Origin: Cellulomonas edaphi
GTDB taxonomy: Bacteria > Actinomycetota > Actinomycetes > Actinomycetales > Cellulomonadaceae
Assembly (NCBI RefSeq): GCF_030362815.1
Contig: NZ_JAUCGR010000002.1
Span: 806,001-870,000 of the forward strand
Direction of reading: 5' to 3'
Length of the DNA stretch: 64,000 bases
How positions within the stretch are numbered: the first letter of the stretch is position 1; each line of letters opens with the position of its first letter. The notes beneath the pieces are model-generated. The model was not told the origin of the DNA, ran no database searches, and saw only the letters and a list, made by a program, of their open reading frames with translations. The translations under genes and the position numbers were made by a program. Shown here in pieces: positions 1-9,439 of this stretch.

Positions 1-261
1 CCCGCGCTCGCGGACGCGGGGGTCCACGACGGCCTCGATGCCCGTCGCGCGAGCCAGGAAGCCCGCCGTCTCGACGGCGCGATCCAGGTCGGAGACGACG
101 ATCGCGGTCGGGTCGTGCCGCTCCAGCAGCCGAGCGGCCGCGGTGCGCGCCTGCCAGCGACCGATGTCGTCGAGCGGGATGTCGACCTGGCCCTGCAGGC
201 GGGCCTCGGCGTTGAAGGCGGTGCGACCGTGCCGCCACAGCAGCAGGCGGCCCGCCGTCAC
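1..261 (-). CDS. Histidine phosphatase family protein (partial, C-terminus off window)
   Basis: N-terminal 87 residues of a phosphoglycerate-mutase-like histidine phosphatase. The frame opens at GTG 261-259, whose bases overlap the TGA of rsfS (GTGA coupling), and runs open to base 1. The phosphohistidine motif RHG is at residues 10-12 (LLLWRHGRTAFN), with His11 the expected phospho-acceptor. A second family block, SDLDRAVETA, follows at about residue 60. The distal catalytic Glu/His lie outside the window, so the substrate cannot be judged. In actinobacteria this gene commonly follows rsfS and is annotated only as a histidine phosphatase. The family call is secure; the substrate is unknown. 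Confidence 0.85.
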   Translation of the reverse strand, partial: MTAGRLLLWRHGRTAFNAEARLQGQVDIPLDDIGRWQARTAAARLLERHDPTAIVVSDLDRAVETAGFLARATGIEAVVDPRVRERG

Positions 262-647
262 GCGACGTCGCTCGGCTCGGTGCCCCTCGCGTCCTCGGGC
301 AGCTCGATCACCGGGCAGTCCTTCCAGAGCCGCTCGAGGGCGTAGTACACGCGGTCCTCGGAGTGCTGGACGTGCACGACGACGTCGCCGAAGTCGATCA
401 GCACCCAGCGGCCGGCGGACTTACCCTCGCGACGCACCGGCTTGGCGCCCAGCTTGAACAGGGCCTCCTCGACGGCGTCGACGATCGCGCCCACCTGACG
501 CTCGTTGGTGCCCGACGCGATGAGGAACACGTCCGTGAGGACGAGCTGCTCGCTCACGTCGAGGGCGATGATCTCCTCGGCCTTGATGTCGGATGCTGCG
601 CGGGCTGCCGCGACGGCAAGCTCCACGGCGCGTTCGGTGGCAGGCAC
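258..647 (-). CDS. rsfS: Ribosomal silencing factor RsfS
   Basis: A 129-aa RsfS/DUF143 protein. The family binds ribosomal protein L14 on the 50S subunit and blocks subunit joining, lowering translation when nutrients are short. Supporting segments are the N-terminal helix (AVELAVAAARAASDIKAEE), the central DVSEQLVLTDVFLIASG strand-helix region, and the C-terminal GRWVLIDFGDVVVHV followed by FREYY-like RVYYALERLW. The length is typical. It sits in the usual nadD-(membrane protein)-rsfS-phosphatase order, 21 nt after the upstream gene, and its stop overlaps the start of the phosphatase gene, indicating one operon. Confidence 0.95.
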   Translation of the reverse strand: MPATERAVELAVAAARAASDIKAEEIIALDVSEQLVLTDVFLIASGTNERQVGAIVDAVEEALFKLGAKPVRREGKSAGRWVLIDFGDVVVHVQHSEDRVYYALERLWKDCPVIELPEDARGTEPSDVA

Positions 648-668
648 AGGACTCCTTGGTTCAGGGGA

Positions 669-2153
669 TCAGGCAGGTTGCGGTGACGCGTGCGTCGCAG
701 CGGCGACGTGGAGGCCCGACGAGTCGCCCGCGGCGCTGCCGTCGGGACGGTTGTTGACCACGAGCAGCATGATGAGGAAGCCGAGCACGAAGGCGACCAG
801 GGCGAGCACGATCAGGTGCAGCCACGTGTACGGGTGGCGCGGCTTGCGCTCGTCGTCGTCCTCGTCGAGGTCGTCGACCTCGGCCGCGCGGTCGGGCAGC
901 CCGGCCGCGGCGGGGGCCTCGGCGGCGATCGGTGCCCACGCCGGGGCGACATCGAGACCGCCGGCGGAGGCGGGCACGGGTGCCTGGTCCGGCTGCGCGC
1001 CCCATCCGACGCGCGGTGACGCGGCCGGTGCCGCGCCGGCGGTGGGAGACGGCCACGACTGACCCACGGGAGCCGCGGGCTGCTCCGGCACGGGTCGCGC
1101 CGGCGCGGTGGAAGCGGGAGCCGGCTCGGCGGGAGCGGGCGTCGCCGTGGTCCCCGCGGCAGGCACCGACGGCGGGACCGACGGAGCAGGCGACGGCGAC
1201 CAGGAGATCGGCGCGGTGACGTCCGCACCGCCGGGTGTCCATCCGCCGCCCCGCGTGGGTGCGGGCGTGGGAGTGGGCACGGGCGCGGGCTGCGGCGCCG
1301 GCGACGCGGCCGCCGCCGGAGCCGGGGTGCGCGGCGTGGGTGCGGACCACGACGGCGTGCCCGTCGCCGTGCGCCGCACCGGGGGCGACGACGGTGCCGC
1401 CGTGCCCTGCGCGGCTTGCGGGCGGCCCGCAGCGGTGGGGTCGAGCACGGTGTCGCGCGACGACCGGCGTGACCGGGCCGCCTCACCGTAGCCGGCCGTC
1501 GGGACGGCGGGGCTCGCTACAGGCTGGCCTCCCTGGACCGGACCGGCCGACGGGCCGTAGGGCTGGGCGGGCCGCGCGCTGCCCGGCACGGGGGGCTTGG
1601 AGCCCGCGGCGGCGTCGGCGACTGAGCGGCGCGGGGCAGGGCTGGAGGCGGCGGGCGCTGCGGGCGCCGAGGCAGTGGCGGGCGCGCTCCAGGCCGCGCG
1701 CGCCGGCGCGGCACCGGGCGCCTGCGCGCTCGTGCCAGGACCGGATGCGTGCGGCCACGACGTCTGCGGCGCGGGCGCTGGGGCCGACGCGGGACGGGCC
1801 GGCTGCGCGCCGCTCGGCGCGGGGCTGCCGCTCGGGCTGGTGCTGCTCGGGCCGATGCCGCCCGGGCGGGTGCCGCTCGGCGCTGGCGCCGCGGCTCGAG
1901 GTGAGGCTGCGGCGGATGAGCCGGTCGCGGGCGACGCCGCGGCGGGTGAGACGGCCGCAGGCGACTCGTCGGCCACGCGCCGCGCGCGCCGCGAGCCCGG
2001 TGCCGGGACGCTGCCGGTGGACCCGGTCACCGGACCGGTCGGTGCCGCCTGTGCGGGGGTGGGGTCAGCGGCAGGGGTCGTCGACTCGACAGCACCGGTC
2101 TCGGCGCTGCGATGGAGGTCGCGACGACGCCGCCGCTCTCCGGGTTCACTCAT
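669..2153 (-). CDS. Pro/Ala-rich protein with one C-terminal transmembrane helix
   Basis: A 494-aa protein of unknown function. Residues 1 to about 425 are low-complexity and rich in Pro, Ala, Ser and Thr, starting with a basic stretch ([13 protein letters not shown]). An acidic patch ([12 protein letters not shown]) precedes a single hydrophobic helix at about 444-466 ([20 protein letters not shown]), followed by a short polar tail. The layout suggests a tail-anchored protein with a long disordered cytoplasmic arm, although the opposite topology is possible. ATG 2153-2151 is chosen because it overlaps the nadD stop (ATGA). The frame remains open upstream inside nadD, but that extension is a shadow. 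A membrane protein at this place is usual in related actinobacteria, with poor sequence conservation. Confidence 0.75.
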   Translation of the reverse strand: MSEPGERRRRRDLHRSAETGAVESTTPAADPTPAQAAPTGPVTGSTGSVPAPGSRRARRVADESPAAVSPAAASPATGSSAAASPRAAAPAPSGTRPGGIGPSSTSPSGSPAPSGAQPARPASAPAPAPQTSWPHASGPGTSAQAPGAAPARAAWSAPATASAPAAPAASSPAPRRSVADAAAGSKPPVPGSARPAQPYGPSAGPVQGGQPVASPAVPTAGYGEAARSRRSSRDTVLDPTAAGRPQAAQGTAAPSSPPVRRTATGTPSWSAPTPRTPAPAAAASPAPQPAPVPTPTPAPTRGGGWTPGGADVTAPISWSPSPAPSVPPSVPAAGTTATPAPAEPAPASTAPARPVPEQPAAPVGQSWPSPTAGAAPAASPRVGWGAQPDQAPVPASAGGLDVAPAWAPIAAEAPAAAGLPDRAAEVDDLDEDDDERKPRHPYTWLHLIVLALVAFVLGFLIMLLVVNNRPDGSAAGDSSGLHVAAATHASPQPA

Positions 2154-2752
2154 GACAGACCTCGATACAACCTGTGCTTGGCGATGTACTGAACGACCCC
2201 GTCGGGGACGAGGTACCAGACGGGCTGGCCCGCCTGTGCACGCGCGCGGACGTCGGTCGAGGAGATGGCCAACGCCGGGATCTCGAGGACGTGCACCCGG
2301 TCCCCCGGGAGTCCGTCGACCGACAACGCGTGCCCGGGGCGGGTGACCGCCACGAACTGCGCCATCGAGAAGAGCTCCTCCGCATCCTTCCACGTCAGGA
2401 TCTGCTCGATGGCGTCCGCGCCCGTGATGAAGAAGAAGTCGGCGTCCGGACGGGCCGCCTTGAGGTCACGCAGCGTGTCCACGGTGAACGTCACACCGGC
2501 GCGGTCGATGTCCACCCTGCTGACCGTGAACCGGGGGTTCGACGCGGTCGCCACGACGGTCATCAGGTAGCGGTGCTCCGAGAACGTGACCTCTTGGTCG
2601 AGCTTGAAGGTCGGCCGCCCGGTCGGGACGAAGACGACCTCGTCGAGGTCGAACGTGGCAGCGGCCTCGGACGCGGCGACGAGGTGCCCGTGGTGGATGG
2701 GGTCGAAGGTTCCGCCCATCACGCCCAGACGGGGTCGCCGTGGTGTCGTCAC
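2150..2752 (-). CDS. nadD: Nicotinate-nucleotide adenylyltransferase
   Basis: Forms deamido-NAD from nicotinate mononucleotide and ATP in NAD synthesis. The 200-aa protein has the nucleotidyltransferase motif [12 protein letters not shown] at residues 13-24 and the C-terminal ISSTDVRAR motif, both diagnostic of Nad[16 protein letters not shown] matches the family core. The start is GTG 2752-2750, giving [16 protein letters not shown]. It follows the 50-aa membrane microprotein by 29 nt and overlaps the next gene by 4 nt (ATGA), so it is part of the proA-to-rsfS operon. The length is normal for the family. Confidence 0.96.
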   Translation of the reverse strand: MTTPRRPRLGVMGGTFDPIHHGHLVAASEAAATFDLDEVVFVPTGRPTFKLDQEVTFSEHRYLMTVVATASNPRFTVSRVDIDRAGVTFTVDTLRDLKAARPDADFFFITGADAIEQILTWKDAEELFSMAQFVAVTRPGHALSVDGLPGDRVHVLEIPALAISSTDVRARAQAGQPVWYLVPDGVVQYIAKHRLYRGLS

Positions 2753-2781
2753 TGCTGGCCCACGCTCGGCCTGCGCGCCGC

Positions 2782-2934
2782 TCAGTGGCGCGTACCCACG
2801 CTGCGGAAGGCGTACGTGATGAGAAGCATCGCAACGAGGCCCCCGAAGGCGCCGAGCCCGAAGACGATCGGCGGGAAGGGGAGGTCATTGGTCTGCTCGG
2901 CGGCCTCGGCCGCGACGATCAGGGCAACGTGCAC
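2782..2934 (-). CDS. 50-aa single-pass membrane microprotein
   Basis: A short frame starting at GTG 2934-2932 and ending with TGA at 2784-2782. A strong GGAGGA ribosome-binding site lies 6 nt upstream. The peptide starts [20 protein letters not shown], followed by one hydrophobic helix (about residues 21-42, [19 protein letters not shown]) and the basic tail FRSVGTRH. It fits a small tail-anchored or bitopic membrane protein. It lies 58 nt after proA and 29 nt before nadD on the same strand. A comparable hypothetical microprotein is often found at this spot in actinobacteria. Its function is unknown; the translation signal and membrane helix are the evidence that it is real. Confidence 0.75.
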   Translation of the reverse strand: MHVALIVAAEAAEQTNDLPFPPIVFGLGAFGGLVAMLLITYAFRSVGTRH

Positions 2935-2992
2935 GGTACGTCCTCCAGGGTGGTTCGGGGTGGCGACCAGTGTCGCACGGGGTCCTGTGCGA

Positions 2993-4315
2993 TCAGGGTC
3001 TGACGTGCCCGTCGCCGTGCACGATCCACTTGGTGGTGGTCAGCTCGGCGAGGCCCATCGGGCCACGGGCGTGCAGCTTCTGGGTGGAGATCCCGATCTC
3101 GGCGCCCAGCCCCAGCTGACCGCCGTCGGTGAAGCGCGTCGAGGCGTTCACCATCACCGCGGCGGAGTCCACCTCGGCGACGAAGCGCTCGGACGACGCG
3201 AGGTCGCGCGTGATGATCGCCTCGGTGTGGCCCGAGCTCCACGTGCGGATGTGCTCGAGCGCCTCGTCGAGGTCCTCGACGACCCGCACCGCGAGGTCCA
3301 GCGAGAGGTACTCGGTGGCCCAGTCCTCGTCGGTGGCGGCGACCACGTCGGCCTCGTCGGGCGCGAGCGCGAGCGTCTCGGCGTCGCCGTGCACGGTCAC
3401 GCCGGCGTCGGCGAGCATCGCGATGGCCACGGGCAGGAACTCGTCGGCCACGGCCTGGTGCACCAGCAGCGTCTCGGCCGCGTTGCACACGCCGACGCGC
3501 TGGGTCTTGGCGTTCAGCAGGATCGGCAGCGCGACCGAGAGGTCGGCGCTCTCGTCGACGTACACGTGCACGTTCCCCACGCCGGTCTCGATGACCGGCA
3601 CCGTGGACTCACGCACCACGGTGCGGATGAGCTCCGCTCCCCCGCGCGGGACCAGCACGTCCACGAGTCCGCGGGCCCGCATGAGCGCCACGGCACCCTC
3701 CCGGCCCCAGGCATCGATCGACTGCACCAGGGCGCCCGGGAGGTGCTGGTGCTCGAGCGCCTCGGACAGCACATCCACGATGACGGCGTTCGACGACGCC
3801 GCCGCGGAGCCGCCGCGCAGGATCACGGCGTTGCCGCTCTTGAGCGCGAGGCCCGCTGCGTCGACGGTCACGTTGGGGCGGGCCTCGTAGATCATCCCGA
3901 CGACGCCCATGGGCACGCGCACCTGCCGCAGCCGCAGCCCGTTCGGGAGCGTCGAACCGCGCACGACCTCCCCGACCGGGTCGGGCAGCGTCGCGAGCTC
4001 GCGCAGCGCGTCGGCGATGGCGACGATGCGCTGCGGGTCCAGCGCCAGCCGGTCGAGCAGCCCGGCGGCCATGCCCGAAGCGCGCCCGCGCGCCAGGTCC
4101 TCCGCGTTCGCCGCGACGATCCTGTCCGTGGCCGCCACGAGCGCGTCAGCGAGCGCGTGCAGCGCTGCGTCCTTGGTGGCGCGGTTGGCCGTCGCGAGGC
4201 GGCGCGCGGCCCGCTTCGCCCGGGTCGCGACCGCCTCGACCTGCGCCGCCACGTCCACCGGAGCGGGCTCGGCCGCGGCGGTCGTGGGGAGGTCGGGTGC
4301 GTCCAGCGTGGTCAT
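2993..4315 (-). CDS. proA: Glutamate-5-semialdehyde dehydrogenase (gamma-glutamyl phosphate reductase)
   Basis: Second enzyme of proline synthesis: NADPH-dependent reduction of gamma-glutamyl phosphate to glutamate-5-semialdehyde. The 440-aa protein has the aldehyde-dehydrogenase fold of Pro[21 protein letters not shown] in the nucleotide domain, a GSAAASSN region, the catalytic Cys277 in [16 protein letters not shown], and the C-terminal [13 protein letters not shown] signature. The start ATG 4315-4313 overlaps the stop of the upstream luciferase-like monooxygenase (ATGA), so translation is probably coupled to it. The partner gene proB lies 22 kb away at 26279-27418, which is unusual because the two are normally adjacent. 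The N-terminus carries a short Ala/Pro-rich extension. Confidence 0.96.
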   Translation of the reverse strand: MTTLDAPDLPTTAAAEPAPVDVAAQVEAVATRAKRAARRLATANRATKDAALHALADALVAATDRIVAANAEDLARGRASGMAAGLLDRLALDPQRIVAIADALRELATLPDPVGEVVRGSTLPNGLRLRQVRVPMGVVGMIYEARPNVTVDAAGLALKSGNAVILRGGSAAASSNAVIVDVLSEALEHQHLPGALVQSIDAWGREGAVALMRARGLVDVLVPRGGAELIRTVVRESTVPVIETGVGNVHVYVDESADLSVALPILLNAKTQRVGVCNAAETLLVHQAVADEFLPVAIAMLADAGVTVHGDAETLALAPDEADVVAATDEDWATEYLSLDLAVRVVEDLDEALEHIRTWSSGHTEAIITRDLASSERFVAEVDSAAVMVNASTRFTDGGQLGLGAEIGISTQKLHARGPMGLAELTTTKWIVHGDGHVRP

Positions 4316-5466
4316 CCCGCCAGGGTAGTCCGGGCGCCACCAGGTTGGGCGGCGCGTCCGGAATCGTGCGCGGCACGTGCCGCAACCCCGGCGCGGACGA
4401 GGGGGGTGACGTGGTCGCCGAACTCGACCGCGTCCTCGAGCAGGTCGTACCCGCGCAGGCCGAAGATCTCGAAGCCGAGGTCGACGTAGTCGAGCAGCGC
4501 GTCGGCCACGGTCCGGTAGGAGCCCACCAGGGCGGTCGCGCTGGTCGGCAGCCCGCCCGCGCCGGCCACCGTCGGGGTCCACAACGCGCGGTCGTGCCGC
4601 TCCCCCGCCGCGGCGAGCTCCGCCAGCCGCAGGTTCGCGGTGTTCTCGGGCAGCCGACCCGGCACCGCGGGCGCCGAGGCGAGGGACGCGACGGGCCCCG
4701 CGGCGGCGGCCCGCTCGTCGATCCGCGCCTTGATCGCGTGCGCCTTGGCCCAGGCCTCGTCGTCCGTGGCAGCGACGATCGGGCGGAACGCGATCTGCAG
4801 CCGTGGCGTCGGCCGACCGAGGGCCGCCGCGAGTCCACGCAGCAGGTCGACCTGGGCGGCGGTCGCGGCGAGGGGCTCGCCGAACAGGGCGAACACGTCC
4901 GCGACCGCGGCGCCCACCTCGAGCGCGCGGCGCGAGGCGCCGCCCGCGGACAGCCCGGGCCGATGGCCCGACGCGCGCGCCCGCAGCACGAAGTCGTCGA
5001 CCCGGTAGTAGCGGCCCGCGTGCGAGAAGGGTCGCTCCTCCGTCCAGGCACGCAGCAGCAGCCGCGCGTACTCCTCGAGCCGGTCGTAGCGCGCGTCCTT
5101 GTCGAGGTCGTCGCCCTCGGCCCGCTGGTCGGCAGCCACCCCGCCCGCGATGAGGTGCGCGGTGACCCGGCCTCCGGACGTCTCGTGCAGGGTCGCAAAC
5201 GTCTTCGCGGCGAAGGTGGGCGCCGAGACGTTGGGACGGTGCGCCACCCGCAGCGCGATGCGCTCCGAGCCGGCCGCCGCCCACGCGGCCGCCTGTGCCG
5301 GGTCCGGTCCGTCGGACGCGTACGGGAACAGGACGTGGTCCCAGCCGTGCTGCTCGTGGGCGCGGACGATCTCCCGCGTGTACCCCGGGTCGAAGACCGG
5401 ACCGGTGAGCGGCACGGTCTCCGTCGAGGGGTTGCCGTAGCCGGCACCCAGGAACTCGACGGGCAT
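4312..5466 (-). CDS. Luciferase-like flavin monooxygenase, SsuD-like (alkanesulfonate-type)
   Basis: A 384-aa FMNH2-dependent monooxygenase of the bacterial-luciferase TIM-barrel family. The opening [10 protein letters not shown], the [17 protein letters not shown] segment, [20 protein letters not shown] and [12 protein letters not shown] follow the alkanesulfonate/dimethylsulfone monooxygenase (SsuD/SfnG) pattern. Family members release sulfite from alkyl sulfonates or sulfones using reduced flavin from a partner reductase. No such reductase gene is visible nearby. The start ATG 5466-5464 shares one base with the stop of the preceding monooxygenase gene (TGATG), and its stop overlaps proA. 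It is the last accessory gene of the operon led by the minus-strand SAM-IV switch at 11037-11113. The subfamily is inferred from motifs; the substrate is unproven. Confidence 0.85.
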   Translation of the reverse strand: MPVEFLGAGYGNPSTETVPLTGPVFDPGYTREIVRAHEQHGWDHVLFPYASDGPDPAQAAAWAAAGSERIALRVAHRPNVSAPTFAAKTFATLHETSGGRVTAHLIAGGVAADQRAEGDDLDKDARYDRLEEYARLLLRAWTEERPFSHAGRYYRVDDFVLRARASGHRPGLSAGGASRRALEVGAAVADVFALFGEPLAATAAQVDLLRGLAAALGRPTPRLQIAFRPIVAATDDEAWAKAHAIKARIDERAAAAGPVASLASAPAVPGRLPENTANLRLAELAAAGERHDRALWTPTVAGAGGLPTSATALVGSYRTVADALLDYVDLGFEIFGLRGYDLLEDAVEFGDHVTPLVRAGVAARAAHDSGRAAQPGGARTTLAG

Positions 5467-6620
5467 CAGGCGCCCACGACCGGGGTCGCGGCCAGGTCGT
5501 CGTCGGGCAGCCCCGCGGCGACGCGCGCCGCGCCGAGGCCGCGTGCTCGACCGGGGTCGCTCGGCCCCCACAGCGTGGTCGAGACCTCGCGGCGCACCAG
5601 GGGCACGACCTCCTCCGCGAACCGGCGCAGCACGTCGTGCTGCTGCTCGTACGGCAGCACGGGGTTCAGGGAGACGGACTGCAGGTCGTGACGGTAGGAG
5701 CGGTGGTAGTCCACGATCTTCTCGGCCACGCGCTCCGAGGAGCCCACCAGCGCCGGTCCGCGCTCCACGGCGTCCTCGATGCTCGCGAACGACGACGCCT
5801 TGCCGGGGCGCGCGTCGCCCGCGTGGTTCGCGATGTTGCGCGCGGCGAACGCCTCGTAAACCGCGCGGTACTCGCGGGTCGCCTGCTCCGTGCTGTCCGC
5901 GAGGAACAGGCCGCCCGAGCCGGAGCCGACGAAGCCGACCGACGGGTCGTGGCCGTGCGCCACGAGCTGCTCGCGGTAGTGGTCGATGAGCACCTGGTAG
6001 TTCTCCCGCGGCTGCAGCGCGTTGGCCGACACGATGGGGTCGCCGTACCGGGCCGCCAGCTCGACCGCGAACCTGCTGGTGGCCGAGCCGTGCCAGATGC
6101 GGAACCGCCCGTCGAACGGGCGCGGGAGCGTGGTGGCGTCGGCCAGCGGCGCGTGGAACGTGCCCTGCCAGTCCACGTGCTCCTGCTCGAGAAGCAGCCG
6201 CAGCAGGCCGTAGTTCTCCTCGAGGTAGTCGTACTGGTGCGCGATGTCGAGGCCGAACAGGGGGAAGTGCTTGTCCTCGTTGCCCTTGCCGATGACGATC
6301 TCGAGCCGCCCGCGCGAGAGCTGGTCGACCGTCGCGTAGTCCTCCGCGACCCGCACGGGGTCGAGCAGTGACAGCACCGTGACGCCCGTGCTGAGCAGGA
6401 TGCGGTCGGTGGCCTGGGCCAGGGCACCGAGCAGAACCGTGGGTGACGACGACAGGAAGTCGCCCGCGTGCCGCTCCCCGACGGCGAACGAGTCGAGCCC
6501 CAGCTCCTCGGCGAGCACGGCGGTCTCGACCACGCGCTCCAACCGGGTGGAGGGGTCGAGCTGCACGCCCGTCACGGGATGCGCGGCGTGCGGGACGATG
6601 TCGAGAACCTGGAACCTCAT
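5466..6620 (-). CDS. Luciferase-like flavin monooxygenase
   Basis: A 384-aa class-A luciferase-like (LLM) oxidoreductase. Typical blocks are [36 protein letters not shown] and [22 protein letters not shown], then a C-terminal half with [14 protein letters not shown]. The pattern recalls the KPN_01858-type putative FMN-dependent monooxygenases, which occur in sulfur or sulfonate gene sets; this assignment is from memory of motifs. The start ATG 6620-6618 overlaps the acetyltransferase stop (ATGA), and its own stop shares a base with the next monooxygenase start. It is probably fed reduced FMN by an unlinked reductase. The substrate is unknown, but the operon context points to an organosulfur compound, perhaps an N-acetylated thioether. 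Confidence 0.85.
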   Translation of the reverse strand: MRFQVLDIVPHAAHPVTGVQLDPSTRLERVVETAVLAEELGLDSFAVGERHAGDFLSSSPTVLLGALAQATDRILLSTGVTVLSLLDPVRVAEDYATVDQLSRGRLEIVIGKGNEDKHFPLFGLDIAHQYDYLEENYGLLRLLLEQEHVDWQGTFHAPLADATTLPRPFDGRFRIWHGSATSRFAVELAARYGDPIVSANALQPRENYQVLIDHYREQLVAHGHDPSVGFVGSGSGGLFLADSTEQATREYRAVYEAFAARNIANHAGDARPGKASSFASIEDAVERGPALVGSSERVAEKIVDYHRSYRHDLQSVSLNPVLPYEQQHDVLRRFAEEVVPLVRREVSTTLWGPSDPGRARGLGAARVAAGLPDDDLAATPVVGA

Positions 6621-7669
6621 GCGGATGCTCCTTGCTGGAGGGCGGTCGGTGGGCGGTGGGCGGTGGGGTCGCCGGAAGGGGCGAGGTCGTAGCCGAAGGC
6701 GAGCAGCACGCCGCCGGCGACCCGCTCGGTCTCGCGCTCGTGCAGGCGCACGAACCCGAGCCGGTGGTAGAGCCGGTGCGCCGCGACCATGCGGGGCCCG
6801 GAGTTCATCACCACCCGCTCGGCGCCACGCTGGCGGGCCAGCTCGATGACGTGGCGGGTGAGCAGCTCCCCCACGCCCCGTCCGCGCGCGCTGGGCGCGA
6901 CGGCCAGCAGCCGGAAGTCGAGCTCCCCGTCGCGCCCGAGCGGCGAGAGGTGACCGCCCGGACGCGGCGTGGCGACCGTGCCCAGGAGCAATCGGTCCGC
7001 GAGGTCCTCGGCCACCCACACCTCGTGCTCGCGAGCCCGGCCGGCGACGTCGGCGATCGACGCGACGTAGTCGTCGGGCAGCTCGTAGTCGTGCGTGTAC
7101 GCGTCCACGGAGAGGCGGGAGACGGCGTCGTACTCGTGCGGGGCCACCAGGCGCACCCGCACGCCCGCGCGGGTCAGGTCGTAGCGGAACACCGCGAGCC
7201 TGCCGATGCCGCGCCCGACGACGGTGGTCTCGCGCTCGACCACGCGCTCGAACCCGAGCCGGTGGTACAGGCGCTGCGAGACCACGTTGCGCGGGCCCGT
7301 GTCCAGCACCACCGCCGCCGCGCCGGCGCGGCGCGCACGGGCCAGGGCGTCCGCCACCAGCGTGGCTCCCACGCCCTGCCCGCGCGAGGCGGGTGCCGTG
7401 GCGAGGAGCCGGAGCTCGCGCTCGTCGTCGCGCGCCTGCCGCGTGTACCGGGTGCCGGGCCGCAGCAGGCTCACCGTCCCGACGAGGCGCCCGTCGGCAA
7501 CGGCGACGATCAGGTCGCCGTCCGCCGCGCGACCCGCGGCGTCGGCGAGCTGGCGCAGGCGCTCGGCATCCTGCGTGGGCCCGTAGGCGCCCGCGTCGAA
7601 CGCGCTGCGCGTCAGCGCGGCGACCTCGTCGTACTCGTGGGGCTCGGCGATCCGGATGTCGAGCGTCAT
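6617..7669 (-). CDS. Tandem-domain GNAT N-acetyltransferase
   Basis: A 350-aa protein with two complete GNAT domains in a row. Domain 1 is about residues 1-165, with acetyl-CoA loop RGQGVG and LDTGPRNVVSQRLYHRLGFE. Domain 2 is about 168-335, with loop RGRGVG and MNSGPRMVAAHRLYHRLGFV. The similarity between the two halves indicates internal duplication. GNATs of this type acetylate small amines. In the neighbouring pathway logic it would N-acetylate an S-substituted cysteine before monooxygenase attack, as SnaA does in Bacillus. An AGGAGGA site lies 4 nt before ATG 7669-7667. It follows the M20 gene by 10 nt and overlaps the next monooxygenase gene (ATGA). The family is certain; the substrate is inferred. 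Confidence 0.88.
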   Translation of the reverse strand: MTLDIRIAEPHEYDEVAALTRSAFDAGAYGPTQDAERLRQLADAAGRAADGDLIVAVADGRLVGTVSLLRPGTRYTRQARDDERELRLLATAPASRGQGVGATLVADALARARRAGAAAVVLDTGPRNVVSQRLYHRLGFERVVERETTVVGRGIGRLAVFRYDLTRAGVRVRLVAPHEYDAVSRLSVDAYTHDYELPDDYVASIADVAGRAREHEVWVAEDLADRLLLGTVATPRPGGHLSPLGRDGELDFRLLAVAPSARGRGVGELLTRHVIELARQRGAERVVMNSGPRMVAAHRLYHRLGFVRLHERETERVAGGVLLAFGYDLAPSGDPTAHRPPTALQQGASA

Positions 7670-7679
7670 CGTGTCCTCC

Positions 7680-9023
7680 TCATGCGAAGTACCCCGCGAC
7701 GTCCAGCGCACCGCCCGCGGCCTCGAAGTCGGCCCGCACCGCGTCGCGCAGGTCGGCGTCCGCGAGCCAGTCCAGTGCCGTGAGCGCCAGCCCGACCGAA
7801 CCGTCGACCACGGCGGCGTCGCCGCGCGGCCCGGCGGCCACGTCGGCGAACTCGCGCGTGTGCAGGGCCACGTCCGGGTCGCCGACCGCGATCATCGGGT
7901 GGATCCCCGGGAGGCGGACGCTGATGTTCCCGAAGTCGGTCGACGCCGCGAGGATCTCCGGGACCACGCCACCCGCCAGCGCGGTGCGGCCCTGGACCGC
8001 CTGGTGACCCGCCCACCGCGCGGCGAGCGGGCCGTTGGTCCGCACGGGGAGCGTGAACGGCGCGGCGTCCCACGCGAGCTCGACCGTGGTGCCCGTGGCA
8101 CGCGCGATCCCGTGCGCCACGTCCTCCAGCCGGCCGGACAGGTCCTTGAGGGTCTGCGGGCTCGCCGAGCGGACGTAGTACTCGACCGACGCCCGCTCGG
8201 GCACCACGCTGGGGCGATCGCCACCCTCACGGATCACCCCGTGCACGCGGTCGCTCGGCGGGATGTGCTGCCTCAGCAGGCCCACCGCCTGGTAGTTCAG
8301 CGCGACCGCGTCGAGCGCGTTGCGTCCCATGAAGGGGCTGGCCGACGCGTGCGCGGCCACTCCCCGGTACGTCACGCGCAGCTGGCGGCGACCCAGGAAG
8401 GGATGGTCGACGACGTCGTACCCGAACGGGTGCACCATGATCGCCGCGTCCACGCCGTCGAAGAACCCCGCCTGCGCCAGGATCTCCTTGCCGGACGCGC
8501 CCTCCTCCGCGGGGGTGCCGAGCAGCAGGACGCGCCCGTCGAACCGCAGGCCCGCCTGGACCGCACGGTGCAGGGCGAGGAACGCGCCGGCCGCGGCGGC
8601 GGCGATGAGATGGTGCCCGCACGCGTGCCCCACGCCCGGCAGGGCGTCGTACTCCGCCAGGATCGCGATGGTCGGACCACCGGCCGGGCCCCCGTCGTCC
8701 GCGCCGCGCGCGGTGAGCCCGGCCCGCAACGACGTCGCGAGCCCGTGCGTGCCGACCTGCGCGGGGATGTCCTCGGCGCGCAGCAGCTCGGCGACGGCAG
8801 CGACGGACTGCACCTCCCGGAACGCCTCCTCGGCGAAGCCGTGCACCTGCGCCGCGAGAGCGAGCGACGGGTCCTGCACGGCCTTCGCCGCGGTGCGGAC
8901 GAGCGCGACCTGCTCGGGTGCCGCACCGGCGAACGGCGACGTGAGCGGGACGAACGCCGCCCGTCTGCGCTCGGTCGCGGCGTGCAGCTCGTCGAGGAAC
9001 GCGGTGCTCACACCCGCCGTCAT
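7680..9023 (-). CDS. M20 family amidohydrolase (N-deacetylase type)
   Basis: A 447-aa zinc-dependent M20 peptidase/amidohydrolase of the AbgB/HipO/SndA kind. The metal-binding block AEYDALPGVGHACGHH ends at residue 138, the general-base motif PAEEG is at 171-175, and MVHP and the lid/dimerisation domain (AAHASASPFMGRNALDAV) follow. Such enzymes remove an acyl group from N-acyl amino acids. Placed between a rhodanese and an acetyltransferase in a SAM-IV-led operon, it is a good candidate for removing the acetyl group after C-S cleavage of an N-acetyl S-substituted cysteine, the role of SndA in Bacillus. It overlaps the rhodanese stop (ATGA) and is cytoplasmic, with no signal peptide. Confidence 0.92.
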   Translation of the reverse strand: MTAGVSTAFLDELHAATERRRAAFVPLTSPFAGAAPEQVALVRTAAKAVQDPSLALAAQVHGFAEEAFREVQSVAAVAELLRAEDIPAQVGTHGLATSLRAGLTARGADDGGPAGGPTIAILAEYDALPGVGHACGHHLIAAAAAGAFLALHRAVQAGLRFDGRVLLLGTPAEEGASGKEILAQAGFFDGVDAAIMVHPFGYDVVDHPFLGRRQLRVTYRGVAAHASASPFMGRNALDAVALNYQAVGLLRQHIPPSDRVHGVIREGGDRPSVVPERASVEYYVRSASPQTLKDLSGRLEDVAHGIARATGTTVELAWDAAPFTLPVRTNGPLAARWAGHQAVQGRTALAGGVVPEILAASTDFGNISVRLPGIHPMIAVGDPDVALHTREFADVAAGPRGDAAVVDGSVGLALTALDWLADADLRDAVRADFEAAGGALDVAGYFA

Positions 9024-9439
9024 GCGCTCGCCTCCGCGCCCGGCTCGAACGGCAGGCCCGCGTCGCGCCAGGCGGGTGCGCCGCCCTCGACGTGCACCAC
9101 GTTGGTGAAGCCCTTCTCGCGCAGCGCCGCCGCCACCGGGCCCGAGCCGCGCACCGATCCGCAGACCACGACGATCGGCGTGTCGAGCGACACGACGGGC
9201 GCCAGCCGGGTGGCCGCGGCCAGGTCGAACGCCTGGTCGACCTCGTAGCGGTCCACGACGGTCGCACCGGGGATCGATCCCGTCGCCGCGCGGCCCTGGT
9301 CGCTGCGGACGTCGATGAGCAGCGCCCCGTGCGCGACCTGAGCGGCGGCGTGCACCGCGTCGACGGCGGGGGCGAGAGCGGCGGCCTCGTCCAGGGAGAG
9401 GTCCACGGCGGGTGCGGTGCTGGGTGCGGTGCCGGTCAT
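9020..9439 (-). CDS. Rhodanese-like domain protein
   Basis: A 139-aa single-domain rhodanese homologue, usually a thiosulfate or thiol sulfurtransferase carrying persulfide sulfur. The CH2A-like segment LLIDVRSDQGR (residues 40-50) begins the fold. The active-site loop is CGSVRGS with Cys93, and the C-terminal EGGAPAWRDAGLPFE is typical. The six-residue loop after Cys suits sulfur transfer rather than phosphatase activity. It overlaps the MFS gene upstream and the amidohydrolase downstream by 4 nt each, so all three are coupled. It could handle sulfane sulfur released by the monooxygenases; that role is inferred. Confidence 0.92.
   Translation of the reverse strand: MTGTAPSTAPAVDLSLDEAAALAPAVDAVHAAAQVAHGALLIDVRSDQGRAATGSIPGATVVDRYEVDQAFDLAAATRLAPVVSLDTPIVVVCGSVRGSGPVAAALREKGFTNVVHVEGGAPAWRDAGLPFEPGAEASA

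Noticed and set aside
2174..4489. A 771-codon plus-strand frame across nadD and proA
   Set aside because: Antisense shadow; nadD and proA motifs on the minus strand are complete.
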